Shown: in pieces, positions 17,459 to 25,969 of the stretch
Numbering within the stretch: position 1 is the first letter of the stretch
Layout: each line of letters opens with the position of its first letter
Assembly (NCBI RefSeq): GCF_019039035.1
Contig: NZ_JAHNZT010000009.1
Span: forward strand, 124,001 to 188,000
Source: Citreicoccus inhibens
GTDB taxonomy: Bacteria; Myxococcota; Myxococcia; Myxococcales; Myxococcaceae
Direction: 5' to 3'
DNA: 64,000 nucleotides
Translations under genes and position numbers: made by a program
Notes under the pieces: generated by a model
Told to the model about the DNA's origin: nothing
The model's input: only the letters and a program-made list of their open reading frames with translations
Databases searched by the model: none

Positions 17459-17489
17459 CAACGCAAGCGTTCATCCGCAGGAGGAACCC

Positions 17490-17738
17490 ATGGTTGGAGA
17501 CTCGTCGAACCGCCGTACGTTCCTGAAGGCGATGGGCCTCACCGCCGCCTCCTCGCTGCTGCCGGTCGGGCTGGGCGCGAGCGTGGCTGGAGCCGCCTCG
17601 GTGCCCAGTGGATTGGGCTCGCTGGAGGCGTGGCTCCTGGACACGGGCATCGCCTCGATGGAGGCGGGCGTGTACGTGGCCGCGCGCCAGGAGTTGGGGG
17701 CCCTGCTCTCGGCTCGCGGTGAGGCACTGCCGTACTGA
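17490..17738 (+). CDS. Small Tat-signal protein, 82 aa
   Basis: The product starts with a twin-arginine signal, SNRRTFLKAMGLTAASSLLP (RR at 8-9), and cleavage is likely near VAGAAS at about residue 37. Only about 45 mature residues remain, forming one or two helices (SLEAWLLDTGIASMEAGVY, then ARQELGALLS). A strong AGGAGG precedes the ATG by 6 nt. It follows the FSGR lipoprotein by 31 nt and is likely the last gene of that operon. Export through Tat suggests it folds or binds a partner before transport; it may carry another protein with it. Confidence 0.65.
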   Translation: MVGDSSNRRTFLKAMGLTAASSLLPVGLGASVAGAASVPSGLGSLEAWLLDTGIASMEAGVYVAARQELGALLSARGEALPY

Positions 17739-17784
17739 GGTGAGTTTCACGGAGGAGCACGGAGTGGGTCATGCTGCTCGCGCT

Positions 17785-18186
17785 TCAGGATGGCGCCATC
17801 GTCGCTGATGGCGTAGCTGGCGCCGACGTCCAGGGCGGCGGGGCGAGCCCGCAGCGCGTGTCCTCCTTGGGGGTGAAGTGGATGAAGGTCATCGCTTCGC
17901 CACGCTGGACCCAGGCGTCAAAGCTCTCGATGCGGTAGAGGCATTGAGTGACTGCGTCCGCTGAGCTGGGTGCATTGCTGCCGGGCGGGCGAAAGTCATC
18001 CATGGCGATGCGCAGCGCGGCCAGAGCAGGCCCCTCAACGGTGTTTGTGGGCTCGGACGACCACTTTGGGACCTCGTGCCTGGTCGTGACTTCGGGTGGG
18101 GCCTTGGGGGGCTCTTGATGAATGTGGCCACAGCCCCATGCGCTCCAGAGGACTGCGAGAGAGAGCCAGGAGGCGCGCCGTGTCAT
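17785..18186 (-). CDS. Hypothetical lipoprotein, apparently frameshifted near its end
   Basis: The annotated frame gives 133 residues with a lipobox at SAWGC and a mature domain with VTQCLYRIESFDAWVQRGEAM, then FIHFTPKEDTRCGLAPP. After that point the frame turns into a low-complexity tail and stops at 17785. A shifted frame reads LDVGASYAISDDGAILKRE and stops at 17747, which looks like the natural C-terminus of such lipoproteins. One extra base in the GGCGGCGGGG stretch at about 17831-17842 would explain this. It could be a sequencing error or a recent mutation. Function unknown. Confidence 0.6.
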   Translation of the reverse strand: MTRRASWLSLAVLWSAWGCGHIHQEPPKAPPEVTTRHEVPKWSSEPTNTVEGPALAALRIAMDDFRPPGSNAPSSADAVTQCLYRIESFDAWVQRGEAMTFIHFTPKEDTRCGLAPPPWTSAPATPSATMAPS

Positions 18187-18368
18187 CAGGACCTCGCTCC
18201 TTGCTCAGCAAGTCGTTCGTGATGCGTTGGAGTGGATGACATTCTGGGGCGACAGGAAAGGGCCTTCACTCAGTGGGGGCTCATTCCGCGTGAAAGTGCG
18301 GCTCACTGGACGGTGGGCCTTGTCGAGAGGCGTGGGCAGGTTGCTTGGGACATGGCAGCGTGCGTGGC

Positions 18369-19271
18369 GTGAGTGAGCCCCTGTTCGATGATCTCCTGGG
18401 ACTGGCCTGCTTCGCGCGCGTCGTCGAGCATCGCTCGTTCTCTCGCGCGGCCTCGGTGCTGGGCGTGTCCAAGTCCGTGGTCAGCAGTCGCGTGTCTCGC
18501 CTGGAGTCTCGCGTGGGTGAGCGCTTGCTCATCCGTACCACTCGCAAGCTGAGCGTCACCGATGTGGGCCTGAAGGTGTACTCGCATGTCTCGCGCATGC
18601 TTCAGGAGGCGGGCGCGGCCACGCGGGGTGCATCGGATGTGGAGCGAGGTACGCTCCGGCTCAACGCGCCCGTCAGCTTCGCGCAAATGTATCTGGCTGC
18701 GCCGCTGGCCCGCTTTCTTGCCGCTCATCCGCACACCACTGTCGAAATCTCGCTGAGTGATCGCCTCGTGGATCTCGTGGAGGAACGCGTGGACGTGGCG
18801 CTGCGCATCTCGCGGCTCCGAGACTCCAGCCTCGTGGCGCGCCGGCTCGCGAGCACGGCGCTGCACGTCTGCGCGTCCCCCGCGTATCTGAGGCGACGGG
18901 GAACTCCCGAGCGCCCCGAGGACCTGCTCCATCATGACTGTCTTCGCTACTCACACCTGCGCATGCAGGACGAGTGGCGCTTCTATGGCCCGGAGGGACG
19001 CATCCCCATTCCCGTGGCGGGTCCGCTCGTCGCGGGCAATGGCTCGATGCTTCGGGAGGCGGTCGCGGAAGGTGTGGGCCTCGCCGTGCTTCCGCGCTTC
19101 ATGGTCGCTGAGGACTTACGCAGCGGACGACTCGTCACGGTGCTCGATGCCTTCGCGCCACGCCCTGTGAGCATCTATGCCGTGCATGCCTCTGGCCGGG
19201 CTCCCGCGCCTCGGGTTCGCGCGCTCCTGGATGTCCTGGCCGCGGAGTTCCGCGTCGCTCCCTGGACCTGA
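18369..19271 (+). CDS. LysR-family transcriptional regulator
   Basis: The 300-residue product has the LysR winged helix-turn-helix at residues 1-60: FARVVEHRSFSRAASVLGVS, SKSVVSSRVSRLE and RLLIRTTRKLSVT. A substrate-binding domain of the periplasmic-binding fold follows to the end (GTLRLNAPVSFAQMYLAAPL, then GNGSMLREAVAEGVGLAVLP). This subtype, with an NAPVSFG-like motif, commonly controls adjacent oxidoreductase or efflux genes. The DoxX gene 129 nt downstream in the same direction is the likely target. I chose GTG 18369; an in-frame GTG at 18345 is also possible. Confidence 0.85.
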   Translation: MSEPLFDDLLGLACFARVVEHRSFSRAASVLGVSKSVVSSRVSRLESRVGERLLIRTTRKLSVTDVGLKVYSHVSRMLQEAGAATRGASDVERGTLRLNAPVSFAQMYLAAPLARFLAAHPHTTVEISLSDRLVDLVEERVDVALRISRLRDSSLVARRLASTALHVCASPAYLRRRGTPERPEDLLHHDCLRYSHLRMQDEWRFYGPEGRIPIPVAGPLVAGNGSMLREAVAEGVGLAVLPRFMVAEDLRSGRLVTVLDAFAPRPVSIYAVHASGRAPAPRVRALLDVLAAEFRVAPWT

Positions 19272-19399
19272 AGGCCGCTGATTGTTCTTTCCCCAGAACA
19301 ATTCGTTCGCCACACACGCCTTCCGAAGTCGCGGTGTCCGGCACATGTCCTGTCGTGAGGGAGAGGCCGTCTCTCCCACCCACTTCAGGAGCCCACGAC

Positions 19400-19834
19400 A
19401 TGAGCCGCACCGATTCCTTCCTTGCCCCCGCCGCCGCCGCCACGTTGCTGCGGTGGGCGCTGGGCGCCGTGTTCCTCGCGCACGCCTACGCCAAGCTGTT
19501 CCTGTTCACCCTGCCGGGCACCGCGCAGTTCTTCGAGGCGCACGGCTTCCCGGGCTGGACTGCTTACCCCGTGTTCATCGTGGAGCTGCTCGGCGGGCTC
19601 GCGCTGCTCACGGGCTTTCGCTCGCGGTGGGTCTCGCTCGGACTGATTCCGGTGATGTTGGGGGCCCTGAAGCCGCACCTCGGCAATGGCTGGATGTTCT
19701 CCAGCGCGGGCGGAGGCTGGGAGTACGTCGCCTTCCTCATCGCCGCGCTCGCTGCGCAAGCGCTGCTCGGAAGCGGCCTGTACTCGCTCGATGAGGTGAC
19801 TGGAAAGAGTTCCGGTGCGCCGCGCTCGGCGTGA
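19400..19834 (+). CDS. DoxX-family membrane protein
   Basis: The 144-residue protein has the four-helix DoxX arrangement. The first helix carries LLRWALGAVFLAHAYAKLFL, with PGTAQFFEAHGFPGW after it, then FIVELLGGLALLTGFRSRWV. These match the DoxX/SURF4-like oxidoreductase family, which acts in the inner membrane in thiol or sulfur stress defence. AGGAG at 19387-19391 supports ATG 19400 rather than upstream in-frame starts. It probably answers to the LysR regulator immediately upstream. Confidence 0.8.
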   Translation: MSRTDSFLAPAAAATLLRWALGAVFLAHAYAKLFLFTLPGTAQFFEAHGFPGWTAYPVFIVELLGGLALLTGFRSRWVSLGLIPVMLGALKPHLGNGWMFSSAGGGWEYVAFLIAALAAQALLGSGLYSLDEVTGKSSGAPRSA

Positions 19835-20223
19835 GCGTCCGCGGTGATTGCAGCCTCTAACGAAAGCCAGGACGGGGTTGGGGTTGAGGGGCTGATGTGT
19901 GAACTTGGCCTCGACGCCTTCTGGCGGTGTGTGGCTCGCTTGCCACCTCCTCTGTTAGAGGTTGCAGCGCGGCAGCGTGGCCCCGGCCCTGAGATGAAGC
20001 CGAGGCCAATCGCGCCTGGGCCGATGTCTGCTGGTGGACAGTTCGCAGCGAGATGAGCCGCACGGAGAAATCGCAAGCAGCCCCGTCGGCCGCCCTCTGC
20101 CAGGCTGGGCCCACGTCTCTGGCGCTGAAGGCAGTTCATCTGGCGCTGGCCGTTCTGGTACCACGCTCACCCGTCTTGACGCGCTGTTGTTCGGGTCGTG
20201 AGTGTTGCCTGCCGGGGGGCTTC
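19835..20223. other. Intergenic stretch with a terminal inverted-repeat element
   Basis: These 389 nt between DoxX and the SBBP/vWD gene hold no credible gene. The main structure is a pair of inverted 14-mers at 19848-19861 and 19954-19967 (12 of 14 positions complementary) enclosing about 92 nt. The remainder, up to the GGGGGGC before the next ATG, shows nothing clear and must hold the promoter of the large downstream gene. Confidence 0.4.
19848..19967. repeat. 120-nt element bounded by inverted repeats
   Basis: TTGCAGCCTCTAAC at the left end and GTTAGAGGTTGCAG at the right end are inverted copies with two mismatches. The interior is G-rich on the left (GGGGTTGGGGTTGAGGGG). It may be a miniature transposable element or a structured RNA; sequence alone does not decide. 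Confidence 0.35.
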
Positions 20224-22965
20224 ATGCGTGCATTGTGGATGCTGTTGTGCTTCGTGGTGGTAGCTAGGGCAGACGCGGAAGCGAAGCCACCGCCCCAGCT
20301 CAAACAGGAGCTGGTTCCGACGGGAGTCGGTGGGACGCTGGATTGGATTTGCCAGCTCGGGACGCCCGATGATGAGAAGGGGCAGGCGGTCGCTACGACG
20401 CGGGAAGGTGTCTACTCGACGGGGTATTCCACTGGCACCTTCGACTCCAACGTTCCCGTCGGCGCGTCTGACGTGGTCGCCGTGAAGCACCTGCCGACGG
20501 GGGCGAAGGTCTGGTCCAAGCAGTACGGGACTGCCGTTCAGGATGTCGCCACGGCCATTGCAACCTACGACGTGGTGCACGCCACGCCCGAGATCTACAT
20601 CACAGGCTATACATTGGGGAGCTGGGGCGCCCCCAGTGCGGGAGGCTTCGACCCCTTCCTCCTCAAGGTCGATCCGACCACTGGCGCCACTGTCTGGGTT
20701 CGCCAGTTCGGCTCCGGAGCGTCCGACCAGGCCTTCGGCGTGGCCACGGACCCGACGGGCGCCGTCTATGTGGCAGGGCATACCGCTGGCAACCTTGCGG
20801 CGCCCACCAAGGGCGGCAGCGACCTTTTCGTAGCCAAGTACAGCGCCACAGGCGCGCAGGTATGGATTCGTCAGCTCGGCTCGTCGGGGGACGAGTTTGT
20901 CAAGGGCGTGGCCACGGACGCCGAGAACAATGTCTATGTCGCAGGGCAGACCTCGGGTTCATTGGGGAGTGCGTCGAGTGGCTCCACTGATCTGTTCCTG
21001 GTCAAGTACGACTCTGCCGGGAACCTCCAGTGGATCAGGCAGATGGGGACCCCCGGTGCGGAGTCCGTCTTCGGCGTGGCGACCTCCCGGCGACTCAGTG
21101 GCGCCGTCGATGTCTATGTTGTGGGCTACACCGGTGGCGCGTTCGACGGACATGCCTTCGTGGGGGGCTACGACGCCATCGTGGTCAGCTTCGCGAGCAA
21201 TGGCGAAAAACAGTGGTCGGACCAGTTTGGGACGCTGGGGAGTGATCTCGCGTTGGCCATCGCCTCCGACGGTGGTGCGAACGTCTATGTCACGGGGCGC
21301 ACCAACTACGATCTCGACACCAATGCTGCGGATTCGAGCGACAACATTTTCATGCTCAAATACGCGGTCGGTGGCGGTCCTCTGCTATTCAAGCGCCAAC
21401 TCGGCTCGGTCAACGCCGCTGACCCCAGTGTGCAGAACGACAGCGGGCTGGGGGTGGCCGCGGACATCAATGACAGTGTCTATGTGACGGGCTACACCCA
21501 GGGTGGGTTCACCAATCCTGCGACGACGAATGCGGGCTCCAATGACTATGTCCTGCTGCGCTTCACGGATGGTTGCCAGATCAATACTCCTGGCCAGTGC
21601 GGCATCGGTTATGGCTGGGGTGACCCACACCTCGTGACCTTCGACGGTCGCGCTTATGACTTCCAGGGGGCCGGAGAGTTCATCCTGGTCGAGAGCACCA
21701 CGACAACCCCGCTCACCGTCCAGGCTCGGATGCGTCCGTGGGGGACGAGCAGGGTGGTGAGTGTGATGACTGCATTGGCGACGCGGCTGGGCACGAACCG
21801 CGTAGGCATCTACTTGGGGGCCGGTGGGGCAGAGGTGAGGGTGGATGGCCTCTTGCTCCCCATTGCCACGGGCAGCATCGTTCCGCTGCCGGGTGGTGGC
21901 CGCATCCTCCATCGGGACGAGAACTCCTACGTGCTTTACTACCCGGGCCAGGACCGGTTGATTGTCACTGTCAATGGCACCTACCTGGACGCCAACTTTT
22001 CGCTGCCAACCACACGCCGAGGAAAGATTCGTGGGTTGTTGGGGAACTACGACGGTTCCATCCTGAACGACCTTGCCCTGCGCAATGGAACCTTCTTCAC
22101 CTCGCCCCTGACCTTCGCGCAGCTCTACACCGGCGCTCAGAACATGGCGTCGAGCTGGCGCATTACCGCGCAGGAGTCACTGTTTGACTACGGCCCGAAC
22201 GAGTCCACCGAGTTCTTCACCGATGTGAACTTCCCGGAGGTTCCGACGTCTGTCTCGGGTTTGTCAGCCGCGCAGCGGGACGCCGCCAGGACGATCTGCA
22301 TGCAGGCCGGTATCCAGGGCGCGGCCATTCTCGATAACTGCGTCTTGGACGTCGCGTTGACGCAGAACAGCGCCTTCGCCACGGCAGCTGCCCTGCTCGA
22401 GCGGCAGGTTCAGGTCCAGGGCGGAGGGACGCTTCCAGTCCCGACCTCGGCCGGACAGCGGGTCTATTTCTCCAACTTCCAGAACGGCGTGGGCCAGGAA
22501 TGGAGCTCGACGGCGGTGAGCACCACACCGCAGCAGGGCCGGACTTTTCTTGGGGAGTTCAAGTCGCAGGCCGTCTACTTGAGTCTGCAACAGCTCCCTG
22601 CTCACGCCTCCGTCACGGTGAGCTTTGACCTGCTCATTCTCCGGGATTGGGCCGGAGAGGGCTCACCCGCAGGCGGTTCCTGGGGCAACAACTGGGGAAT
22701 GGTCCTCAATGGGCAGTCCGTCCTGGAGACCACGTTCTCCAACGTCAGCTACCTCCAGTCGTACCCTGCGTTGCACAGCTCTCCGCGCTCCGGCTCCGAG
22801 GCCAACAACACGTTGGGCTACCCGTGGGGGGACTCTCTCTATCGATTGAAACTCAAGGTGAGTTCGACGTCGCCAGGGCTGCTGCTGGAGTTCCACGGCC
22901 AGGGATTGGATGGCGCGAACAACAAGGCCTGGGGACTGGACAACGTCGAAGTCTTGGTCGAGTAG
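20224..22965 (+). CDS. Secreted SBBP-repeat and von Willebrand factor D domain protein
   Basis: The 913-residue product starts with a signal peptide (MRALWMLLCFVVVARADAEA). Residues about 35-430 are beta-propeller (SBBP) repeats with recurring units such as DVVAVKHLPTGAKVWSKQYG, VDPTTGATVWVRQFGS and NNVYVAGQTSGSL. A von Willebrand D domain follows at about 460-640 (CGIGYGWGDPHLVTFDG, then RGKIRGLLGNYDGS). The C-terminal 130 residues form a jelly-roll-like domain. Such proteins are extracellular adhesins or matrix components in myxobacteria. ATG 20224 is preceded by GGGGGGC; the upstream open frame lacks signal character. Confidence 0.85.
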   Translation: MRALWMLLCFVVVARADAEAKPPPQLKQELVPTGVGGTLDWICQLGTPDDEKGQAVATTREGVYSTGYSTGTFDSNVPVGASDVVAVKHLPTGAKVWSKQYGTAVQDVATAIATYDVVHATPEIYITGYTLGSWGAPSAGGFDPFLLKVDPTTGATVWVRQFGSGASDQAFGVATDPTGAVYVAGHTAGNLAAPTKGGSDLFVAKYSATGAQVWIRQLGSSGDEFVKGVATDAENNVYVAGQTSGSLGSASSGSTDLFLVKYDSAGNLQWIRQMGTPGAESVFGVATSRRLSGAVDVYVVGYTGGAFDGHAFVGGYDAIVVSFASNGEKQWSDQFGTLGSDLALAIASDGGANVYVTGRTNYDLDTNAADSSDNIFMLKYAVGGGPLLFKRQLGSVNAADPSVQNDSGLGVAADINDSVYVTGYTQGGFTNPATTNAGSNDYVLLRFTDGCQINTPGQCGIGYGWGDPHLVTFDGRAYDFQGAGEFILVESTTTTPLTVQARMRPWGTSRVVSVMTALATRLGTNRVGIYLGAGGAEVRVDGLLLPIATGSIVPLPGGGRILHRDENSYVLYYPGQDRLIVTVNGTYLDANFSLPTTRRGKIRGLLGNYDGSILNDLALRNGTFFTSPLTFAQLYTGAQNMASSWRITAQESLFDYGPNESTEFFTDVNFPEVPTSVSGLSAAQRDAARTICMQAGIQGAAILDNCVLDVALTQNSAFATAAALLERQVQVQGGGTLPVPTSAGQRVYFSNFQNGVGQEWSSTAVSTTPQQGRTFLGEFKSQAVYLSLQQLPAHASVTVSFDLLILRDWAGEGSPAGGSWGNNWGMVLNGQSVLETTFSNVSYLQSYPALHSSPRSGSEANNTLGYPWGDSLYRLKLKVSSTSPGLLLEFHGQGLDGANNKAWGLDNVEVLVE

Positions 22966-23068
22966 CTTCCGCCCTGCTCATGGGAAGCCTCGCTCACAGG
23001 GACCCAGGGGGCGTGAACTGACACCCGGCGCCTTCTGGCGGAGTTGGGGTCCCTTGCTGTCGCCGACT

Positions 23069-23091
23069 CGCCCCAGGAAGAAGCTGGGGCG
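23069..23091. terminator. Hairpin between convergent genes
   Basis: CGCCCCAG pairs perfectly with CTGGGGCG around a 7-nt GAAGAAG loop. It lies between the ends of the vWD gene (22965) and the phosphoribosyltransferase gene (23208), so it can serve both directions. There is no T-tract. A weaker AGGGACCC/GGGTCCCT pairing lies at 22998-23054. Confidence 0.5.
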
Positions 23092-23207
23092 CCAGAGCGG
23101 GTGCCCTGAGCTGCCGACGTCCGACAGGTGATGAATGCAGGGACGGGATGCACTTCGGCTCCCACGTCATGCAGCCGCGCTGGCTGTGCTTGTAAGGTGT
23201 CTGAGGT

Positions 23208-23873
23208 TCACGGCGCGGAGGGCTCGGTGGCGGGTTGCGCCTGATGGGCGCGGTCGAGCAGCAAGGACACCTCCTCGTCGCTCACCGGCCGGAAGTCGTT
23301 GTACCAGGCGCCAATGGCCCACAGGTTCGTGGGCTCTCGTACGCTGACGACGGCGTCCACCTCCGAGCGCAGCTCCGCGGCGGTCTCCGCGGAAGCCACG
23401 GGCGTCGCCAGCACGAGCACTCGCGGACTCAGCCTTCGCAGGGCCTGGATGGCCGCCCTCGCGGTGCTCCCCGTGGCGAGCCCGTCATCCACCAGCAACA
23501 CCGTGCGCCCGCGCACCTGGGGCAGCGTGCGCCCCTCTCGGTATCGCTGCACTCGGCGCTCCAGCTCGCGCTTCTCGCTCGCTGACACCTCGCGCACTTC
23601 GTCGGGTTGCACGTCGTTCATTTGAAGGACGTTTCGGTTGAGGTAGATGGCGCCACCCTCCGCGATGGCGCCCATGGCCAGCTCCGGCTGCCAGGGGACG
23701 CCCAGCTTGCGCACGCCGAGCACCTCCAGCGGGAGGCCCAGGGCTGTTGCTACCTCGTAGCCCACCACGACGCCGCCGCGTGGCAGGGCGAGCACCACTG
23801 TGTCCTCGTCCGCGAAGGCACCCAGTCTCCGCGCCAGGAGCTGGCCCGCTTCATGTCGGTCCTGGAATCGCAT
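23208..23873 (-). CDS. Phosphoribosyltransferase-domain protein
   Basis: The 221-residue protein has the type I phosphoribosyltransferase fold: VLALPRGGVVVGYEVA near the N-terminus, a hood region with GAIAEGGAIYLN, and the PRPP loop VLLVDDGLATGST at residues 126-138. Proteins of this type are linked with stress islands and may act on an unidentified base or as regulators. It shares its start (MRFxDRxxAG) and end (YNDFRPVSDEE) with the gene at 46132, so the two are paralogues. It lies downstream of nicotinate phosphoribosyltransferase in the same direction, with about 50 nt between, and is likely co-transcribed with it. Confidence 0.85.
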   Translation of the reverse strand: MRFQDRHEAGQLLARRLGAFADEDTVVLALPRGGVVVGYEVATALGLPLEVLGVRKLGVPWQPELAMGAIAEGGAIYLNRNVLQMNDVQPDEVREVSASEKRELERRVQRYREGRTLPQVRGRTVLLVDDGLATGSTARAAIQALRRLSPRVLVLATPVASAETAAELRSEVDAVVSVREPTNLWAIGAWYNDFRPVSDEEVSLLLDRAHQAQPATEPSAP

Positions 23874-23924
23874 CGCCGTTCTCCTGTGGCCTCACGTCAC
23901 GTGGCGCGTGGTGCCTCTCTTCAA

Positions 23925-25265
23925 TCAGGGCGCGGCGGCCCAGTCGGCTTCCAGCCGCGCGAGGGCTTGGGCCAGTTCGGGTGCCACGTTCACCCGGTAG
24001 GGAGGGCTCGCTGGCGTCAGCTCCAAGAGTCGAGGTGGCAGCGTGGCGACCTCATGGCGCGCGTGCGCTTGGATATGGGGCAGCGGCGGGGAGGTCTCGG
24101 GCAGTCGCTTCCCCGCGCGCATCACGGGGCGCAGCAGCGGCCGTCCAGCCGCCTCGTGACCGCGGCGGGTGAGGGTGTCGTGCTTCGCGCTCCCGTCCTC
24201 TTCGCGGCGGAACACCTGCTTGCGGCCGGGATGGAGCACCTTCGCGGCGGACAGCTTGGTGCGGTCTCGGTCCGCGTAGGTCACCAGCTTGTAAGCCATG
24301 TCGAGCGCGGGCGCGTCCTTCGACACGCCCATCGCCGTGCCCACGCCGAAGGCGTTGATGGGCGCATCGCTCGCCACCAGCCGCGCCACGCTGTCCTCGT
24401 CCAATCCGCCACTCGCCACCAACTGGATGCGGGTCAGTCCCGCGTCGTCGAGGATGCGCCTTGCTTCGCGCGACAGCGTGAGGAGATCGCCTGAGTCCAA
24501 GCGCATGGCGCGCACGTGGAAGGACTCACGCTGCGCTTGGGCGAGGCGCACCACGCGCCGCACGCCGCGCAGGGTGTCGTAGGTGTCCACGAGCAACGTG
24601 GCCTCGGGGTAGCGCCGGGTGAAGGCTCGGAAGGCCTCGTCCTCGTCTTCGTGGGCTTGCACGTAGCTGTGCGCCAGGGTTCCGGAGAGCGGGATGCCGT
24701 AGCGCCAGCCAGCCGCGACGTTGGAGGTCCCCGTCACGCCCGCGATGAAGGCCGCGCGCGCCACCTTCATGCCCGCGTCGATGCCGTGCATGCGCCGCAG
24801 TCCGAAGTCCACCACGGGTCTGCCCGCCGCGGCCTGCACCACGCGCGAGGCCTTCGAGGCCGCCATCGTCTGGAGATGAACCTGGTTGATCAGCACCGTC
24901 TCCACGAGCTGGGCCATGGGAAGCGGCGCCGTGACTTCCAGCAGCGGCTCCTCCGCGAAGACGGGCGTGCCCTCGGGCATCGCGTCCACGTCTCCGGTGA
25001 AGCGGAAGCGCTCCATCCAATCGAGGAGCCGCCGCGAGAACAGGCCGCGCGAGTCCAACCACTCCAGCGCCGCGCTCCCGAAGCGCAGGCTCTCCAGATA
25101 GTCGAGCGCGTCCTCGAGTCCCGCCGCCAGCAAGTAGTTGCGCTGTGGAGGCAGCACGCGGACGAAGAGGCTGAAGGTGGCGGATGCTTCCATTCCCTCG
25201 GCGAGGTAGGCGTCCGCCATCGTCAGTTCATACAGGTCCAGCAGCAGCGCGGTGTCTTCCTCCAT
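23925..25265 (-). CDS. pncB: Nicotinate phosphoribosyltransferase
   Basis: The 446-residue product matches this family from its start (LLLDLYELTMADAYLAEGM). It carries the substrate and PRPP contacts in GLRRMHGIDAGMKVARAAFI and GTSNVAAGWRYGIPLSGTLA, and ends with the MRLDSGDLLTLSREAR and GGLDEDSVARL segments. It makes nicotinate mononucleotide from nicotinate and PRPP in NAD salvage. ATG 25265 has GGAGT upstream. It sits between the thioredoxin and the phosphoribosyltransferase genes, all leftward, forming a three-gene unit. The symbol is a family name; no experimental evidence is implied. Confidence 0.88.
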   Translation of the reverse strand: MEEDTALLLDLYELTMADAYLAEGMEASATFSLFVRVLPPQRNYLLAAGLEDALDYLESLRFGSAALEWLDSRGLFSRRLLDWMERFRFTGDVDAMPEGTPVFAEEPLLEVTAPLPMAQLVETVLINQVHLQTMAASKASRVVQAAAGRPVVDFGLRRMHGIDAGMKVARAAFIAGVTGTSNVAAGWRYGIPLSGTLAHSYVQAHEDEDEAFRAFTRRYPEATLLVDTYDTLRGVRRVVRLAQAQRESFHVRAMRLDSGDLLTLSREARRILDDAGLTRIQLVASGGLDEDSVARLVASDAPINAFGVGTAMGVSKDAPALDMAYKLVTYADRDRTKLSAAKVLHPGRKQVFRREEDGSAKHDTLTRRGHEAAGRPLLRPVMRAGKRLPETSPPLPHIQAHARHEVATLPPRLLELTPASPPYRVNVAPELAQALARLEADWAAAP

Positions 25266-25275
25266 GGTGACTCCT

Positions 25276-25725
25276 TCATGCGGTGGCTCCCGCCGCACTC
25301 CCTTGCGTCGCGGAGGCCACCCAGCGCTCCAGGTCCGGGCGAGGCAGCACGCCACTGCGCCGCGCCACCTCGCGCCCCCCCGCGTACACGATGAAGGTGG
25401 GGATGCCGCGCACGTTCAGCTCCGAGGCTGCGCGGGGATGCGCCTCCGTGTTGAGCTTGAGCACGAGCATCTTGCCGGGATTCGCCCGACCCACCTCGTC
25501 GAGGATGGGGCCTGCCACGCGACAGGGGCCACACCATGGGGCCCACAGGTCGAGCAACACCGGCACCGGTGAGGACGCCATGGCTCGGTGCAGCCCGTCT
25601 CCGTCCACTTCTTGCGGCGCTCCGGACAGGTCGAGCGGCCGCTGACAGCGGCCACACGTGGGAGCGCCTGGTGGGGGAGGCTCGGGGACGCGGTTGAACG
25701 CACCACAGGCGGCGCAGCGGAACAT
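25276..25725 (-). CDS. trxC: Thioredoxin with N-terminal zinc ribbon (TrxC type)
   Basis: The 149-residue protein has two Cys pairs (C4/C7 and C24/C27) forming a small zinc ribbon, then a thioredoxin fold with the active site WAPWCGPC (C65, C68). The cis-Pro loop is RGIPTFIVY. This layout is that of thioredoxin 2 (TrxC), a cytoplasmic disulfide reductase with roles in oxidative stress. GGAGG precedes ATG 25725. It is the first gene of the leftward unit and its stop lies 10 nt before the nicotinate phosphoribosyltransferase start, so they are co-transcribed. Confidence 0.88.
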   Translation of the reverse strand: MFRCAACGAFNRVPEPPPPGAPTCGRCQRPLDLSGAPQEVDGDGLHRAMASSPVPVLLDLWAPWCGPCRVAGPILDEVGRANPGKMLVLKLNTEAHPRAASELNVRGIPTFIVYAGGREVARRSGVLPRPDLERWVASATQGSAAGATA

Positions 25726-25969
25726 GGTCACCTCCGACACGGCCCTTCGCGGGTGAGGGGCTCTCGGGATTGAAGATAGGGCGTGCTCGGCCGAATGGCC
25801 TGTTGCCGCGTCCTCGGCGCGGGACGGCGCGGTGGTTCGGGGCCCCGCTCGGCGTCTCGCTTGGCGCGAGCGCGCTAGGGTGTGCAGGTTTTCCGCGCCC
25901 GGCCTGATGGGGTCGGCCCACGGGTCTTTCGCTGCACGGTCGCGGAGGTCGCCAGACAGGAGAGCGTGT

